A stretch of DNA of 64,000 nt from Thiothrix nivea DSM 5205. Its GTDB lineage: Bacteria; Pseudomonadota; Gammaproteobacteria; Thiotrichales; Thiotrichaceae. This document shows, in pieces, positions 35,149-46,814 of the stretch. The notes beneath the pieces were generated by a model that was given only the letters and a program-made list of their open reading frames with translations, was not told the DNA's origin and did no database searches. Each line of letters starts with the position of its first letter. Positions within the stretch are counted from its first letter, which is position 1. The stretch spans positions 313,693-377,692 of the forward strand of contig NZ_JH651384.1 in NCBI RefSeq assembly GCF_000260135.1, written 5' to 3'. The translations under genes and the position numbers were made by a program.

Positions 35149-36152
35149 CGCACCTTGGTCATAACCACACCGGCGATATTGGTACGTGCCTGTAACAGGC
35201 GTTCATAAGCAGCCCGCAGGGGTGCACGGCGGGTTTCATGGCAAGCAACCACATACAGGGTAGCGTGCACGCGGTTGCCGATCAGCAGCGCGTCCGCCAG
35301 CCCGAGCACCGGTGGCGAGTCAATCACGATCAGGTCAAAACCGGATTCACCTTTTTCGGCCTGTTCAATCAACTGGTTCAGGCGGCTACCTGAGAGCAGT
35401 TCGACTGCATGGGGTGTAAGTGGGCCGGAAGTGACAACATGCAGGCCGGGAATAGGCGTAGCCCGGGTTAGGGGGGCGAGTTCATTCAGACCCGCCAGAT
35501 AATGACCAAGCCCCTTGGTGTTATCCAGTTCAAAGTGTGTGTGTAAAGTTGGGCGGCGCAAATCCGCATCAATCAGCAATACCTTTTTGCCGGATTGTGC
35601 AAAAGCAGTGGCCAGGTTGATGCTGGTGCTGCTTTTGCCTTCGCTGGCGTCCGTGCTGGTAATGTTGATTACCTTGGGCGGGTTCTGCTGGGTGACCACC
35701 ATCAGGTTGTTGCGCAGTGAGCGGAATGCATGGGCTACCACGGAATCGCTGTCGTTGGCTGTCTGGAAGGCATAATTACCAGCCTTTTTGCCGATGGCGG
35801 GCGCCATGCCTAGCAAGGGTAGTGGCAATACCCGCGCCAACATGTCGCGGTTTTTGATGACGGAATCAGAGCCTTCGCGGATAAACCCGGCGATGAGGCC
35901 ACAGCAAATCCCCAAAATAAAGCTCAAAGTGAAATTTCTGGACAAATCGGGGTTTAGTGCTTCGGCCAGGAACAAGCTCAACAGGAACACTCCCAAGTAG
36001 ACACCCAGGATGGTTTTTTCCCGCCGTTTGAAAATAACCCGTAACTTGTCCAGCTCTTCAAGCAAGGATGTGTCGGCGTCAAAAGCCGGCACATGTACAA
36101 ACCCCCCTTCCTGTGACAGATTGGATTTTCTGTCAGGCAGCCCCTTTTGCAT
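35145..36152 (-). CDS. BY-kinase-type exopolysaccharide ATPase, shortened
   Basis: This 335-residue protein has two membrane helices (about 47-64 and 75-92) and then a CpsD/Wzc-like ATPase domain. Walker A is TSTDASEGKSSTSINLA, Walker A' is VLLIDADLRRP, and Walker B is LIVIDSPPVLGLADALL. The helices are joined by a short loop, so the large periplasmic Wzz domain is missing, and the C-terminus (VAGVVMTKVR) has no tyrosine cluster. It may help regulate polysaccharide export but may not autophosphorylate on Tyr as Wzc does. No EPS genes are adjacent. ATG 36152 follows CGAGG; ATG 36176 is an alternative. Confidence 0.85.
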   Translation of the reverse strand: MQKGLPDRKSNLSQEGGFVHVPAFDADTSLLEELDKLRVIFKRREKTILGVYLGVFLLSLFLAEALNPDLSRNFTLSFILGICCGLIAGFIREGSDSVIKNRDMLARVLPLPLLGMAPAIGKKAGNYAFQTANDSDSVVAHAFRSLRNNLMVVTQQNPPKVINITSTDASEGKSSTSINLATAFAQSGKKVLLIDADLRRPTLHTHFELDNTKGLGHYLAGLNELAPLTRATPIPGLHVVTSGPLTPHAVELLSGSRLNQLIEQAEKGESGFDLIVIDSPPVLGLADALLIGNRVHATLYVVACHETRRAPLRAAYERLLQARTNIAGVVMTKVR

Positions 36153-36308
36153 GATTGTAACCTCGCGAATCCCCATTAGCCCTAATTTCTCTGATTATAC
36201 ATAAGAAAAAATAATTTGCATGATTGTCGTGCAATGCAGATAGAGGTAAATCATCCGCTTGCATTAATAGATTGTGCTGGAAGCATTAAGTTTCAATGAA
36301 TCCGTGCA

Positions 36309-36337
36309 TGGACACTCCGACAGGCAGGGAGTAAAAT
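36309..36337 (+). promoter_or_regulatory. carA sigma-70 promoter
   Basis: TGGACA (36309-36314) and TAAAAT (36332-36337) are separated by 17 bases, a near-consensus promoter. It would start RNA near 36344, leaving about 60 bases of leader. It lies in the 253-base gap between the BY-kinase gene and carA. Confidence 0.7.
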
Positions 36338-36354
36338 GCCCTCCTACAGATTTC

Positions 36355-36379
36355 ACGGGATGAGCACGCCTCATCCCGT
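36355..36379 (+). promoter_or_regulatory. carA leader hairpin
   Basis: ACGGGATGAG (36355-36364) pairs exactly with CTCATCCCGT (36370-36379) over a five-base loop CACGC. It lies about 16 bases before the CGGAGG ribosome-binding site, inside the presumed carA leader. It may be an attenuation or translation-control element for pyrimidine/arginine regulation, but only one structure is visible. Confidence 0.55.
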
Positions 36380-36405
36380 TTCGTATGTAGACTTCGGAGG
36401 TCCTT

Positions 36406-37545
36406 TTGAACAAGCAAGCACTGCTGGTGCTGGAAGACGGGAGTGTCTTTCGCGGGCGTTCTATTGGCTGTGATGGCCAGACCACGGGTGAAGTGGTTTT
36501 TAATACAGCGCTGACCGGTTACCAGGAAATCCTCACCGACCCATCCTATTCACGCCAGATTGTTACCCTGACATACCCCCATATCGGTAATGTTGGCGTT
36601 AACCCGGAAGATACCGAATCCACCCAGGTACATGCTGCCGGCCTGATCGTGCGCGATGTGCCTGCTGTTTACAGCAGCTGGCGCGCGCAAAAATCCCTGC
36701 CGGATTACCTTGCCCGTAACAATATCGTGGCGATTGCTGACATCGACACACGCCGCCTGACCCGTATCCTGCGCGAAAAAGGTGCACAACGTGGCTGCAT
36801 CGTTGCCGGTGAAAATCTCAATGAAGCCGTAGCCCTGGATGCCGCCCGTTCTTTCCCTGGCTTGAAAGGTATGGATCTGGCCAAGGAAGTAACCGTTGCC
36901 GAACCCTACGTCTGGACGCAAGGCAGTTGGCAGCTCGACCCTAACACGCCGCGCGCTTCTACCGAAGTGTCCGCCGAGTTCAATGTGATTGCGTATGATT
37001 ACGGTGTGAAAACCAACATCCTGCGTATGCTGGTTGACCGTGGCTGCCGCGTGACGGTCGTACCGGCGCAAACACCTGCATCCGAAGTGCTGGCAATGAA
37101 TCCGGATGGCGTATTCCTGTCCAACGGCCCCGGCGACCCGGAACCATGTGATTACGCAATCACTGCGATTCAGGAAGTGCTGGAAAAGAAAGTGCCAACT
37201 TTTGGTATCTGCCTCGGCCACCAGTTACTTGGACTTGCCAGTGGCGCAAAAACCATCAAGATGAAGTTCGGCCATCATGGCGCAAACCACCCGGTACAGG
37301 ATCTGGATAACAAGCACGTCATGATCAGTAGCCAGAACCACGGTTTCGCTGTCGATGAAACCACGCTTCCGCCCAATGTGCGGGCCACTCACCGCTCCCT
37401 GTTCGATGGAACCTTGCAGGGCATTGCACGTACCGACTGCCCGGCCATTAGCTTCCAGGGGCACCCGGAAGCCAGCCCCGGCCCGCACGACGTAGCACCT
37501 GTATTCGACCGCTTCATTGACATGATGCGTACCGCAAAGAACTGA
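36406..37545 (+). CDS. carA: carbamoyl-phosphate synthase small subunit
   Basis: This 379-residue glutaminase subunit starts with TTG (36406) five bases after CGGAGG. The N-terminal domain has [20 protein letters not shown]. The class I amidotransferase part has [26 protein letters not shown] with the catalytic Cys, and [14 protein letters not shown] with the catalytic His/Glu. It supplies ammonia to CarB. It lies 13 bases before carB. Confidence 0.96.
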   Translation: MNKQALLVLEDGSVFRGRSIGCDGQTTGEVVFNTALTGYQEILTDPSYSRQIVTLTYPHIGNVGVNPEDTESTQVHAAGLIVRDVPAVYSSWRAQKSLPDYLARNNIVAIADIDTRRLTRILREKGAQRGCIVAGENLNEAVALDAARSFPGLKGMDLAKEVTVAEPYVWTQGSWQLDPNTPRASTEVSAEFNVIAYDYGVKTNILRMLVDRGCRVTVVPAQTPASEVLAMNPDGVFLSNGPGDPEPCDYAITAIQEVLEKKVPTFGICLGHQLLGLASGAKTIKMKFGHHGANHPVQDLDNKHVMISSQNHGFAVDETTLPPNVRATHRSLFDGTLQGIARTDCPAISFQGHPEASPGPHDVAPVFDRFIDMMRTAKN

Positions 37546-37558
37546 TTGGTGAGAGATC

Positions 37559-40780
<3,222 letters not shown>

Positions 40781-40796
40781 GGAACCGAAACGAGAT

Positions 40797-41282
40797 ATGA
40801 GTACCAGACCACCTATAACAGCCCAGGGCGCAGAGCGTTTGAAAGCCGAGTTGCAACGCCTAAAAACCGAAGAGCGCCCGCGCATCATCCAGGCGATTGC
40901 CGAAGCACGTGAACATGGCGACCTGAAGGAAAATGCGGAATACCACGCTGCCCGCGAGCAGCAGAGTTTCTGTGAAGGCCGCATCAAGGAGCTGGAAGGC
41001 ATCTTGTCGATGGCGCAAGTGATCGACGTTGCCGTGGTTGGGGCTGCCAACCCTGGCAAGGTCGTGTTCGGTGCTACGGTTGAGCTGGAGGAAGTCGAGT
41101 CCGGCAACAGTATCACCTATCAGATCGTCGGGGACATTGAAGCTGACATCAAGCAGAACCGTGTCGGGGTTTCTACCCCGATTGCCCGCGCCATGATTGG
41201 CAAGGAAGAAGGCGATGTGGCAGTGGTGCAGGCTCCCGGCGGCATCCGCGAATATGAAATTATCGAAGTCAGTTACAAATAG
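40797..41282 (+). CDS. greA: transcript cleavage factor GreA
   Basis: This 161-residue protein has an N-terminal antiparallel coiled coil whose tip has the acidic [14 protein letters not shown] motif that enters the RNA polymerase secondary channel. A C-terminal FKBP-like domain follows ([20 protein letters not shown]). It rescues backtracked elongation complexes. It lies downstream of carAB, and its stop overlaps the next start as TAGTG. Confidence 0.96.
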   Translation: MSTRPPITAQGAERLKAELQRLKTEERPRIIQAIAEAREHGDLKENAEYHAAREQQSFCEGRIKELEGILSMAQVIDVAVVGAANPGKVVFGATVELEEVESGNSITYQIVGDIEADIKQNRVGVSTPIARAMIGKEEGDVAVVQAPGGIREYEIIEVSYK

Positions 41283-41890
41283 TGCCAGACAACAGCATTA
41301 CTCACATCGGCCTGCTGCAACACGGCGCGGTGGAAGCCGGTGACGTTTTTTGCGGTGAGCTGGAAACGCCCCTCAGCAAACCGGGCTGGAAGCAACTCAA
41401 GCAGTGCATAGGGCGCGGCAAGCCGGATTGGGATGCTATCGTCACCTCCCCAAAAATGCAATGCGCGGCATTTGCTGAATGGCTTGCCGAGAAACATGAC
41501 TTGCCGTTGGTGCGGGATGAGCGCTTGCAGGAAATCCATTTCGGTGCTTGGGAGGGCTGTTCCCCGCAACAGGTCATGGAAACCCACCCCGAGCAATTGG
41601 CACAGTGGTGGGCGAACCCTGCCCAGGTGACGCCGGAAGGCGGGGAAAGCTTCGGCGATTTCCGCGCCCGGGTTTTGGATGCCTGGGCGGAATTGCCGCA
41701 CGCTTACCGCGGGGAGCGGGTGTTAACCGTTACCCATGCGGGCGTCATCCGCGTTATTTTGGCACATGTTTTACTTATGCCTGACGAACGTTTGCTGGCG
41801 TTGAACATCGAACACGGCGCATTGACACGCCTGCGGGTATTACGTGACCGTGGTGGCCATTGGGCTAGCCTGTTGTCCCATGGCTGCTGA
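41282..41890 (+). CDS. histidine phosphatase-family protein (CobC-like), altered motif
   Basis: This 202-residue protein has the family layout: ITHIGLLQHGAVEAG at the N-terminus, ERLQEIHFGAWEGCSPQQV, and THAGVIRVILAHVL with the second His. The catalytic motif is normally RHG; here it is Gln13-His14-Gly15, so one Arg that binds the phosphate is replaced. The neighbour is a cobS homologue, so it probably derives from CobC, alpha-ribazole phosphatase. GTG 41282 overlaps the greA stop. Activity is uncertain. Confidence 0.75.
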   Translation: MPDNSITHIGLLQHGAVEAGDVFCGELETPLSKPGWKQLKQCIGRGKPDWDAIVTSPKMQCAAFAEWLAEKHDLPLVRDERLQEIHFGAWEGCSPQQVMETHPEQLAQWWANPAQVTPEGGESFGDFRARVLDAWAELPHAYRGERVLTVTHAGVIRVILAHVLLMPDERLLALNIEHGALTRLRVLRDRGGHWASLLSHGC

Positions 41891-42002
41891 TTGCCGCTGT
41901 TCCCTGTTTTGCTTTAGCGGCGCTGGACTTCACCGTGGGGGCTTATAGAAAAACAGGTAAAGGTGGTTTTTTCCGATTTTTTGGGTGCAGGCACTGGCGG
42001 AT

Positions 42003-42746
42003 ATGATAACAGTATTTTTCCGTTCCCTACTGGTGGCTCTGTCAGTGCTGACACTGCTGCCTGTGCCTGCTGTCAGCAGTTTTTCCGCTGAGGAAAAAGG
42101 CCGTGGGTTGATCTGGTTCCCCATTATTGGCGCATTGATGGGGCTGGTGCTGGCGGTGACGGCTTGGAAACTCGAAACCCTGGAACCCATGCTGGCTTCC
42201 GTTATCCTGTTGACTGTGTGGATGTTCACCAGTGAATTGCACCATCTGGATGCATTGGCGCGCAGTATCAGTTCCTGGGTATTTGGTGCACGCTGTCAGG
42301 TGAAAGGGGAAGCACAGGAGGGCGCATTATCCTCAGTTTCCCCGCACCTTGGGGTGATGGGGGTGATGGCACTGATCATGATGATCAAGTTTGCCGCGCT
42401 TTCCGTGCTGATCGAGTACAAGGTCTGGCCCTATATCATGATGGCTCCGGTGGCGGCACGGCTATTGGTCGTTGCCTTGATCGGTTTCACCCCGATCGCG
42501 CCCAATGAAGCTGTTGCTCACGAATTTCGTATCGAATTTCCTTATGCTGGCTTGTTTATATGGTTGTTGATGGCCGTACCGGTTGCGCTGGTGGTGGGTA
42601 TTCCGATGTTTATCATGTTTGTCATGTTGGTGGTTGTGCGCTTTCGCATGAAGCAGACCTGCGGCGGTCTGACCTGGGATTCGATTGGTGCGATGATCGT
42701 ACTACTGGAAACCATCGGTTTGTTTGCTGCTGCCATCAGTGCCTGA
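42003..42746 (+). CDS. CobS-like adenosylcobinamide-GDP ribazoletransferase homologue, degenerate
   Basis: This 247-residue membrane protein has CobS length and topology. It starts MITVFFRSLLVALSVLTLLP, with GRGLIWFPIIGALMGLVLA, LGVMGVMALIMMIKFAAL and the late CGGLTWDSIGAMIVLLETIG. The CobS signature LHLDGLADT reads ELHHLDALARS at residues 78-88, and GGxTGD reads GGLTWD. Acidic residues thought to bind metal are lost. It may be non-catalytic or repurposed. GTG 41985 is another possible start. It follows the cobC-like gene after 112 bases. Confidence 0.65.
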   Translation: MITVFFRSLLVALSVLTLLPVPAVSSFSAEEKGRGLIWFPIIGALMGLVLAVTAWKLETLEPMLASVILLTVWMFTSELHHLDALARSISSWVFGARCQVKGEAQEGALSSVSPHLGVMGVMALIMMIKFAALSVLIEYKVWPYIMMAPVAARLLVVALIGFTPIAPNEAVAHEFRIEFPYAGLFIWLLMAVPVALVVGIPMFIMFVMLVVVRFRMKQTCGGLTWDSIGAMIVLLETIGLFAAAISA

Positions 42747-42845
42747 TTAGGGGTTTTTAGCCCTAATCCCCACCTTGGTGGTATGGTATTAGTGTTGATG
42801 ATAGGATACGTTAAACATTTTTACCGGTTTGAAGGCTCCGTCGTT

Positions 42846-43127
42846 ATGTCCGAAGAACATTTCTCTACAGAAAAACGCGTTTTAATGGCAATGCGTAAAA
42901 CCTTGGCCAAAATCATCCGTGACCTTACACCGTCTGATTCCGCGCTGCGTTACCCTCTGTCAGATGAAACGGTTGAGGATGTCAAAAAGTGTTTCGACCT
43001 GATTTCCGCGCGTGAACGTGAGCTGGCTCAGGCAGCAGGTATTGACGTCCGCGACCGGCCACACTTTGTTGATGAGCCACGCACTACCAATGTTGTCCCT
43101 ATCCAGGGGCTTAAAACCAAGGATTAA
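42846..43127 (+). CDS. small conserved protein of unknown function
   Basis: This 93-residue protein starts MSEEHFSTEKRVLMAMRKTL. KIIRDLTPSDSALRYPLSDE and FDLISARERELAQAAGI are the strongest features, and the rest is largely helical and charged. I know similar proteins in gammaproteobacteria but not a function. The ORF extends 63 bases upstream, but ATG 42846 gives the compact form. It lies two bases before the MbcA-like gene, so both are in one unit. Confidence 0.65.
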   Translation: MSEEHFSTEKRVLMAMRKTLAKIIRDLTPSDSALRYPLSDETVEDVKKCFDLISARERELAQAAGIDVRDRPHFVDEPRTTNVVPIQGLKTKD

Positions 43128-43129
43128 CC

Positions 43130-43564
43130 ATGTCACAGTTTTCAACAGAAGAAATGCAAGCCCTGACGCAAGCTGTTGTCCGCCACATGGATGAATGGAA
43201 CATCAGTGGGGAAGAAATGCTGCTGATCTTGGGGCTTGACTCGGAGGTACGCCCCCGTCATCTGGCCATGTACCGTAATGGCGACAAGGCATTCCCACAA
43301 ACGCCAGAGATGTTGAACCGGATTGAGCATATCGTAGGTATTGCTGATGCCTTGCGCACTACTTTCCCGTTCAGCAGCCAGATGCGCGTCTTGTGGTTAC
43401 GCAAACCACACCGCCGCTTCCAACGCCGCACACCACTGGCGGTGATGCTGGAAGAGGGTGCGGATGGTTTGATGAAAATCCGTATTGAAGTGGACTGCGC
43501 CTACGGCTATGCGATTAATGATGCGCTCCATGCAGCCTCCCAAGCTGGCAAAGCAGCCGCTTAA
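43130..43564 (+). CDS. MbcA/ParS/Xre-type antitoxin, no adjacent toxin
   Basis: This 144-residue protein has an Xre-like N-terminal helix region (NISGEEMLLILGLDSEVRPR) and the MbcA/ParS toxin-binding part (ALRTTFPFSSQMRVLWLRKP, then HRRFQRRTPLAVMLEEGADG). The family usually pairs with a RES-domain NAD-degrading toxin. No such gene is next to it; the next genes are a GlcG-like protein and grxD on the other strand. It may be an orphan antitoxin or a regulator in its own right. It follows the 93-residue gene by two bases. Confidence 0.75.
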   Translation: MSQFSTEEMQALTQAVVRHMDEWNISGEEMLLILGLDSEVRPRHLAMYRNGDKAFPQTPEMLNRIEHIVGIADALRTTFPFSSQMRVLWLRKPHRRFQRRTPLAVMLEEGADGLMKIRIEVDCAYGYAINDALHAASQAGKAAA

Positions 43565-43573
43565 GAATTGATG

Positions 43574-43603
43574 GAAAGGCTTGAATAATCAAGCCTTTCT
43601 TGT
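43574..43603. terminator. bidirectional terminator
   Basis: GAAAGGCTTGA (43574-43584) pairs with TCAAGCCTTTC (43589-43599) over a four-base AATA loop, followed by TTG. It lies between the convergent antitoxin and GlcG-like genes and can end both transcripts. Confidence 0.75.
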
Positions 43604-43614
43604 CTCTAAGTCTG

Positions 43615-44145
43615 TTATTCCATGAATTCGAGGCGTTCAGCCAGCTTGTCGAGGGCTGCTTGGGCGCATTCCGCATCTTTATCGCCACCCGGCGCGCCGC
43701 TTACACCGACAGCGCCTAACAGTGAGCCGCCCGCTTCGATTTTAAGCCCGCCGTCCAGCACCATTATCCCGTCAACCTGGTTCATTTCATCCTTGATGTC
43801 GGCACGATTGGCGCGGAATTCGCTGGAGTTGACACCCGATAGGATGACTGCGTTGGCTTTTTCTTCCGCAATCTGGGTGGTGAAGCGTGCTGCCAGGGTA
43901 TCGCGCAGTAATGCCTGTACATTGGCACTGCGGTCAACGATTACGGCGGCGACACTATAGCCTTTTTCCCGGCAGGCCAGCACGGATTCACGGGCAATAT
44001 CCAACGCCAGTTCCATCGAAATCTGTTTGACCGCAATGGCGTCGGCTGGCTTTTCAGCCGTTTCCTCAGCGTTTGCGCCACCCGCCAAAAATAGGGAGGC
44101 GCAAACCAGCAAGGGTTTCAGGCTATCAGGCAGCACTGTCTTCAT
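43615..44145 (-). CDS. GlcG/HbpS-family protein, exported
   Basis: This 176-residue protein starts MKTVLPDSLKPLLVCASLFL with a signal peptide ending GGANA. The rest is the GlcG/HbpS (DUF336) fold: VKQISMELALDIARESVLAC, then YSVAAVIVDRSANVQALLRD, and GGSLLGAVGVSGAPGGDKDA at the end. HbpS proteins bind haem, but the ligand here is not shown. The export signal fits a periplasmic ligand-binding role. ATG 44145 gives the signal peptide; the frame runs 84 bases further into grxD. It overlaps grxD by 20 bases. Confidence 0.8.
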   Translation of the reverse strand: MKTVLPDSLKPLLVCASLFLAGGANAEETAEKPADAIAVKQISMELALDIARESVLACREKGYSVAAVIVDRSANVQALLRDTLAARFTTQIAEEKANAVILSGVNSSEFRANRADIKDEMNQVDGIMVLDGGLKIEAGGSLLGAVGVSGAPGGDKDAECAQAALDKLAERLEFME

Positions 44146-44467
44146 GGCTGTCACCTTGCACAGCTTCCTTGACCATCTTTTGTAGGTCGCCACTCTGGTA
44201 CATTTCCAGGGTAATGTCGCAACCGCCAATCAATTCCCCGTTGATGTAAACTTGAGGAAATGTTGGCCAGTTGGCATATTGGGGCAAATCCTGAAAGATT
44301 TCCGGGTCTTGCAGCACATTGACGTAGGCGAACTGCTCGCCGCACGCCATCAGTGCCTGGGCGGCGCGGCTGGAAAAACCGCACTGCGGCAATTGCGGTG
44401 TGCCTTTCATGAAAATAATGACAGGGTTGTCTTTGACTGCCTGATCGATACGATCCAATGCGCTCAT
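44126..44467 (-). CDS. grxD: monothiol glutaredoxin, Grx4 family
   Basis: This 113-residue protein has the CGFS active site with Cys29 (PQLPQCGFSSRAAQ), TFPQVYINGELIGGCDI with the glutathione-binding TFPQ and GGCDI parts. It carries or delivers [2Fe-2S] clusters. Its last 20 bases are shared with the exported GlcG-like gene, suggesting coupled expression. Confidence 0.95.
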   Translation of the reverse strand: MSALDRIDQAVKDNPVIIFMKGTPQLPQCGFSSRAAQALMACGEQFAYVNVLQDPEIFQDLPQYANWPTFPQVYINGELIGGCDITLEMYQSGDLQKMVKEAVQGDSHEDSAA

Positions 44468-44566
44468 GCCAATAGTCCTCTTTGATGTAGTTCCAATGGA
44501 TTACATTCTACCTGTTGGCTGAAATAAATAAACGCCAGATTCCATGCGGGATAGTGGTTGGCCACC

Positions 44567-44839
44567 TTATTGCTTGCGGCGCTTCTTCATGGCCGCGAAT
44601 TCTCCAGTGTCAATGTAGCCATCAAGGTTGGTATCGACATTGTCGAAAATCCGCCGTGGGTTGATCCTGCCCGATGTCGGGTTGCGGGCCGCGTATTCAT
44701 CCCAGGAAATCAGGTTGTCGCTATTGGTATCCAGGCGGGCGAAATCTGGGTCGGTGGCGTGTTGCCGGGCGGGAACGCCGGTGGACAGGAGTAAGGTCAG
44801 CAGAAGCAGGGTGCTGGTCAGATATGTTTTCTTGTTCAT
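44567..44839 (-). CDS. exported EF-hand protein
   Basis: This 90-residue protein has a signal peptide (MNKKTYLTSTLLLLTLLLST) and two EF-hand calcium loops, DTNSDNLISWDEY and DTNLDGYIDTGEF. It would bind Ca2+ in the periplasm or outside. The second loop is nearly canonical. A hairpin-like GGAAAA/TTTTCC lies upstream at 44913-44929. The partner or role is not known. Confidence 0.85.
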   Translation of the reverse strand: MNKKTYLTSTLLLLTLLLSTGVPARQHATDPDFARLDTNSDNLISWDEYAARNPTSGRINPRRIFDNVDTNLDGYIDTGEFAAMKKRRKQ

Positions 44840-45105
44840 GTTATGCCCCTATTGTCAGTTTGGTTGTGGTTCAACGTGGTTTTATATACAGTTAGCGTTA
44901 AAGCGATTATCCGGAAAATTTATTTTTCCATAAACCCAGAATATTATTGTTGTGGATAACGCAAGATGAACAAGCGTCTACTTTGTTTCCATGGTTCGAT
45001 CCTTGAAAAAAGCAATAATCGTAAACCTTCAGGGGTGTATTTCCGAATAATCCGTATTATGATGCGAATCTTTTCCCTCGCCATTAGCGATTTACGGAGT
45101 TTAGT

Positions 45106-46806
45106 GTGGAACTGACCGGTGCCGAGATATTCGTCGAGTGTCTTAAAGAGGAAGGGGTTGAAACCATCTTTGGTTATCCCGGTGGGGCTGTGCTGTTCAT
45201 TTATGATGAGCTGTACAAGCAGCAGGATAAAGTCAACCACATCCTGGTAAGACATGAACAGGGGGCTGTGCACGCAGCCGAAGGTTATGCCAAGGCAACC
45301 AACAAGCCAGGCGTGGCGCTGGTGACTTCTGGCCCAGGGGCTACCAATGCCGTGACCGGGATTGCCGATGCCTATATGGATTCTGTGCCACTGGTGGTGT
45401 TCACCGGTCAGGTGCCGCGTCACCTGATTGGTAATGATGCCTTCCAGGAAGTCGACATCGTGGGCATTACCCGCCCGTGCGTCAAACACAATTTCCTGGT
45501 GACGGATGTCAAGGAACTGGCTACCACCATCAAGAAAGCCTTCTATATTGCCAGCACTGGCCGCCCCGGCCCGGTACTGGTAGATATTCCGAAAGATATT
45601 ACCACGGCGCGTTGTGAGTTCCATTATCCCAAGGAAATCACCATGCGCTCCTACAACCCGACCTACAAGGGCAACAAGCGTCAGGTGCGCCGCGCGATTG
45701 ACCTGATGCTGGAAGCCAAAAAACCGGTGCTGTATACCGGTGGTGGGGTGGTATTGTCTGGCGCTGCGTATGAGCTGACCGAGTTCACCCATGAACTGGG
45801 TTTCCCTATTACCGAGACCCTGATGGGTCTGGGCGCATTCCCCTCCAATGACAAGCAGTTCGTTGGCATGTTGGGTATGCACGGTACTTACGAAGCGAAC
45901 AATGCCATGCACCATGCCGACTTGGTGATTGCGATTGGCGCGCGTTTCGACGACCGTGTTACCGGCAATATCGAAAAATTCTGCCCGTATGCCAAGATCA
46001 TCCATGTCGACATTGACCCTGCGTCCATTTCCAAGAACGTGAAGGTGGATGTGCCGATTGTGGGTGATGTTAAACACGTCATCACTGACCTGCTGGAAGA
46101 GCTGCGCAGCCGCAAGGAACGCCCTGACGCTGCCGCGCTGGCAGAGTGGTGGAAACAGATCGACGAATGGCGCAAGGCCAACTGCCTTAAGTACAACCAG
46201 GATATGGGGGGCGAAATCCGCGCCCAGTTTGTCATTGAAAAGTTCTGGGAACTGACCGGTGGCGACGCTTATATCTGTTCCGACGTAGGCCAGCACCAAA
46301 TGTGGGCGGCACAGTATTACCGCTTCAACAAGCCCAACCGCTGGATCAATTCCGGTGGCCTCGGCACCATGGGCTTCGGTCTGCCTGCCGCGATGGGCGT
46401 GCAGATGGCATTCCCGGATGAAACCGTTGGTTGCGTTACCGGCGATGGCAGTATCCAGATGTGTATCCAGGAACTGGCGACCTGCCTGCAATACCGCCTG
46501 CCGATCAAGATTCTGACCCTGAACAACGGCTATCTCGGCATGGTGCGCCAGTGGCAGGAATTCTTCTACCAGAAGCGTTACGCCTCCTCCTATATGGATG
46601 CCCTGCCAGATTTCGTCAAGCTGGCGGAAGCTTACGGCCACATCGGTATGCGTATCGAGAAGCCGGGTGATGTGGAAGGCGCGATCAAGGAGGCGCTGGC
46701 TATGAAAGACCGTCTGGTGTTCATGGATTTCATCACCATGCAGGAAAACAACGTTTACCCGATGGTGCCTGCCGGTGCGGGCCACAATGAAATGATTCTG
46801 GTATAG
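45106..46806 (+). CDS. ilvB: acetolactate synthase, large (catalytic) subunit
   Basis: This 566-residue ThDP enzyme has the three domains: pyrimidine-binding (MELTGAEIFVECLKEEGVET, catalytic Glu in RHEQGAVHAAEGYA), FAD-binding middle (GAFPSNDKQFVGMLGMHGTY) and pyrophosphate-binding (GDGSIQMCIQELAT, NNGYLGMVRQWQE). It condenses pyruvate for Val/Leu or with 2-oxobutyrate for Ile. Start GTG 45106 follows ACGGAG; a GTG two bases earlier is out of frame. The 266-base upstream gap holds no clear attenuator. Confidence 0.95.
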   Translation: MELTGAEIFVECLKEEGVETIFGYPGGAVLFIYDELYKQQDKVNHILVRHEQGAVHAAEGYAKATNKPGVALVTSGPGATNAVTGIADAYMDSVPLVVFTGQVPRHLIGNDAFQEVDIVGITRPCVKHNFLVTDVKELATTIKKAFYIASTGRPGPVLVDIPKDITTARCEFHYPKEITMRSYNPTYKGNKRQVRRAIDLMLEAKKPVLYTGGGVVLSGAAYELTEFTHELGFPITETLMGLGAFPSNDKQFVGMLGMHGTYEANNAMHHADLVIAIGARFDDRVTGNIEKFCPYAKIIHVDIDPASISKNVKVDVPIVGDVKHVITDLLEELRSRKERPDAAALAEWWKQIDEWRKANCLKYNQDMGGEIRAQFVIEKFWELTGGDAYICSDVGQHQMWAAQYYRFNKPNRWINSGGLGTMGFGLPAAMGVQMAFPDETVGCVTGDGSIQMCIQELATCLQYRLPIKILTLNNGYLGMVRQWQEFFYQKRYASSYMDALPDFVKLAEAYGHIGMRIEKPGDVEGAIKEALAMKDRLVFMDFITMQENNVYPMVPAGAGHNEMILV

Positions 46807-46814
46807 GTGACAAA

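Noticed and set aside
44966-45115. 49-codon upstream ORF overlapping the ilvB start, considered as a leader peptide
   Set aside because: It lacks a run of Leu/Ile/Val codons and no attenuator hairpins with a T run follow it.
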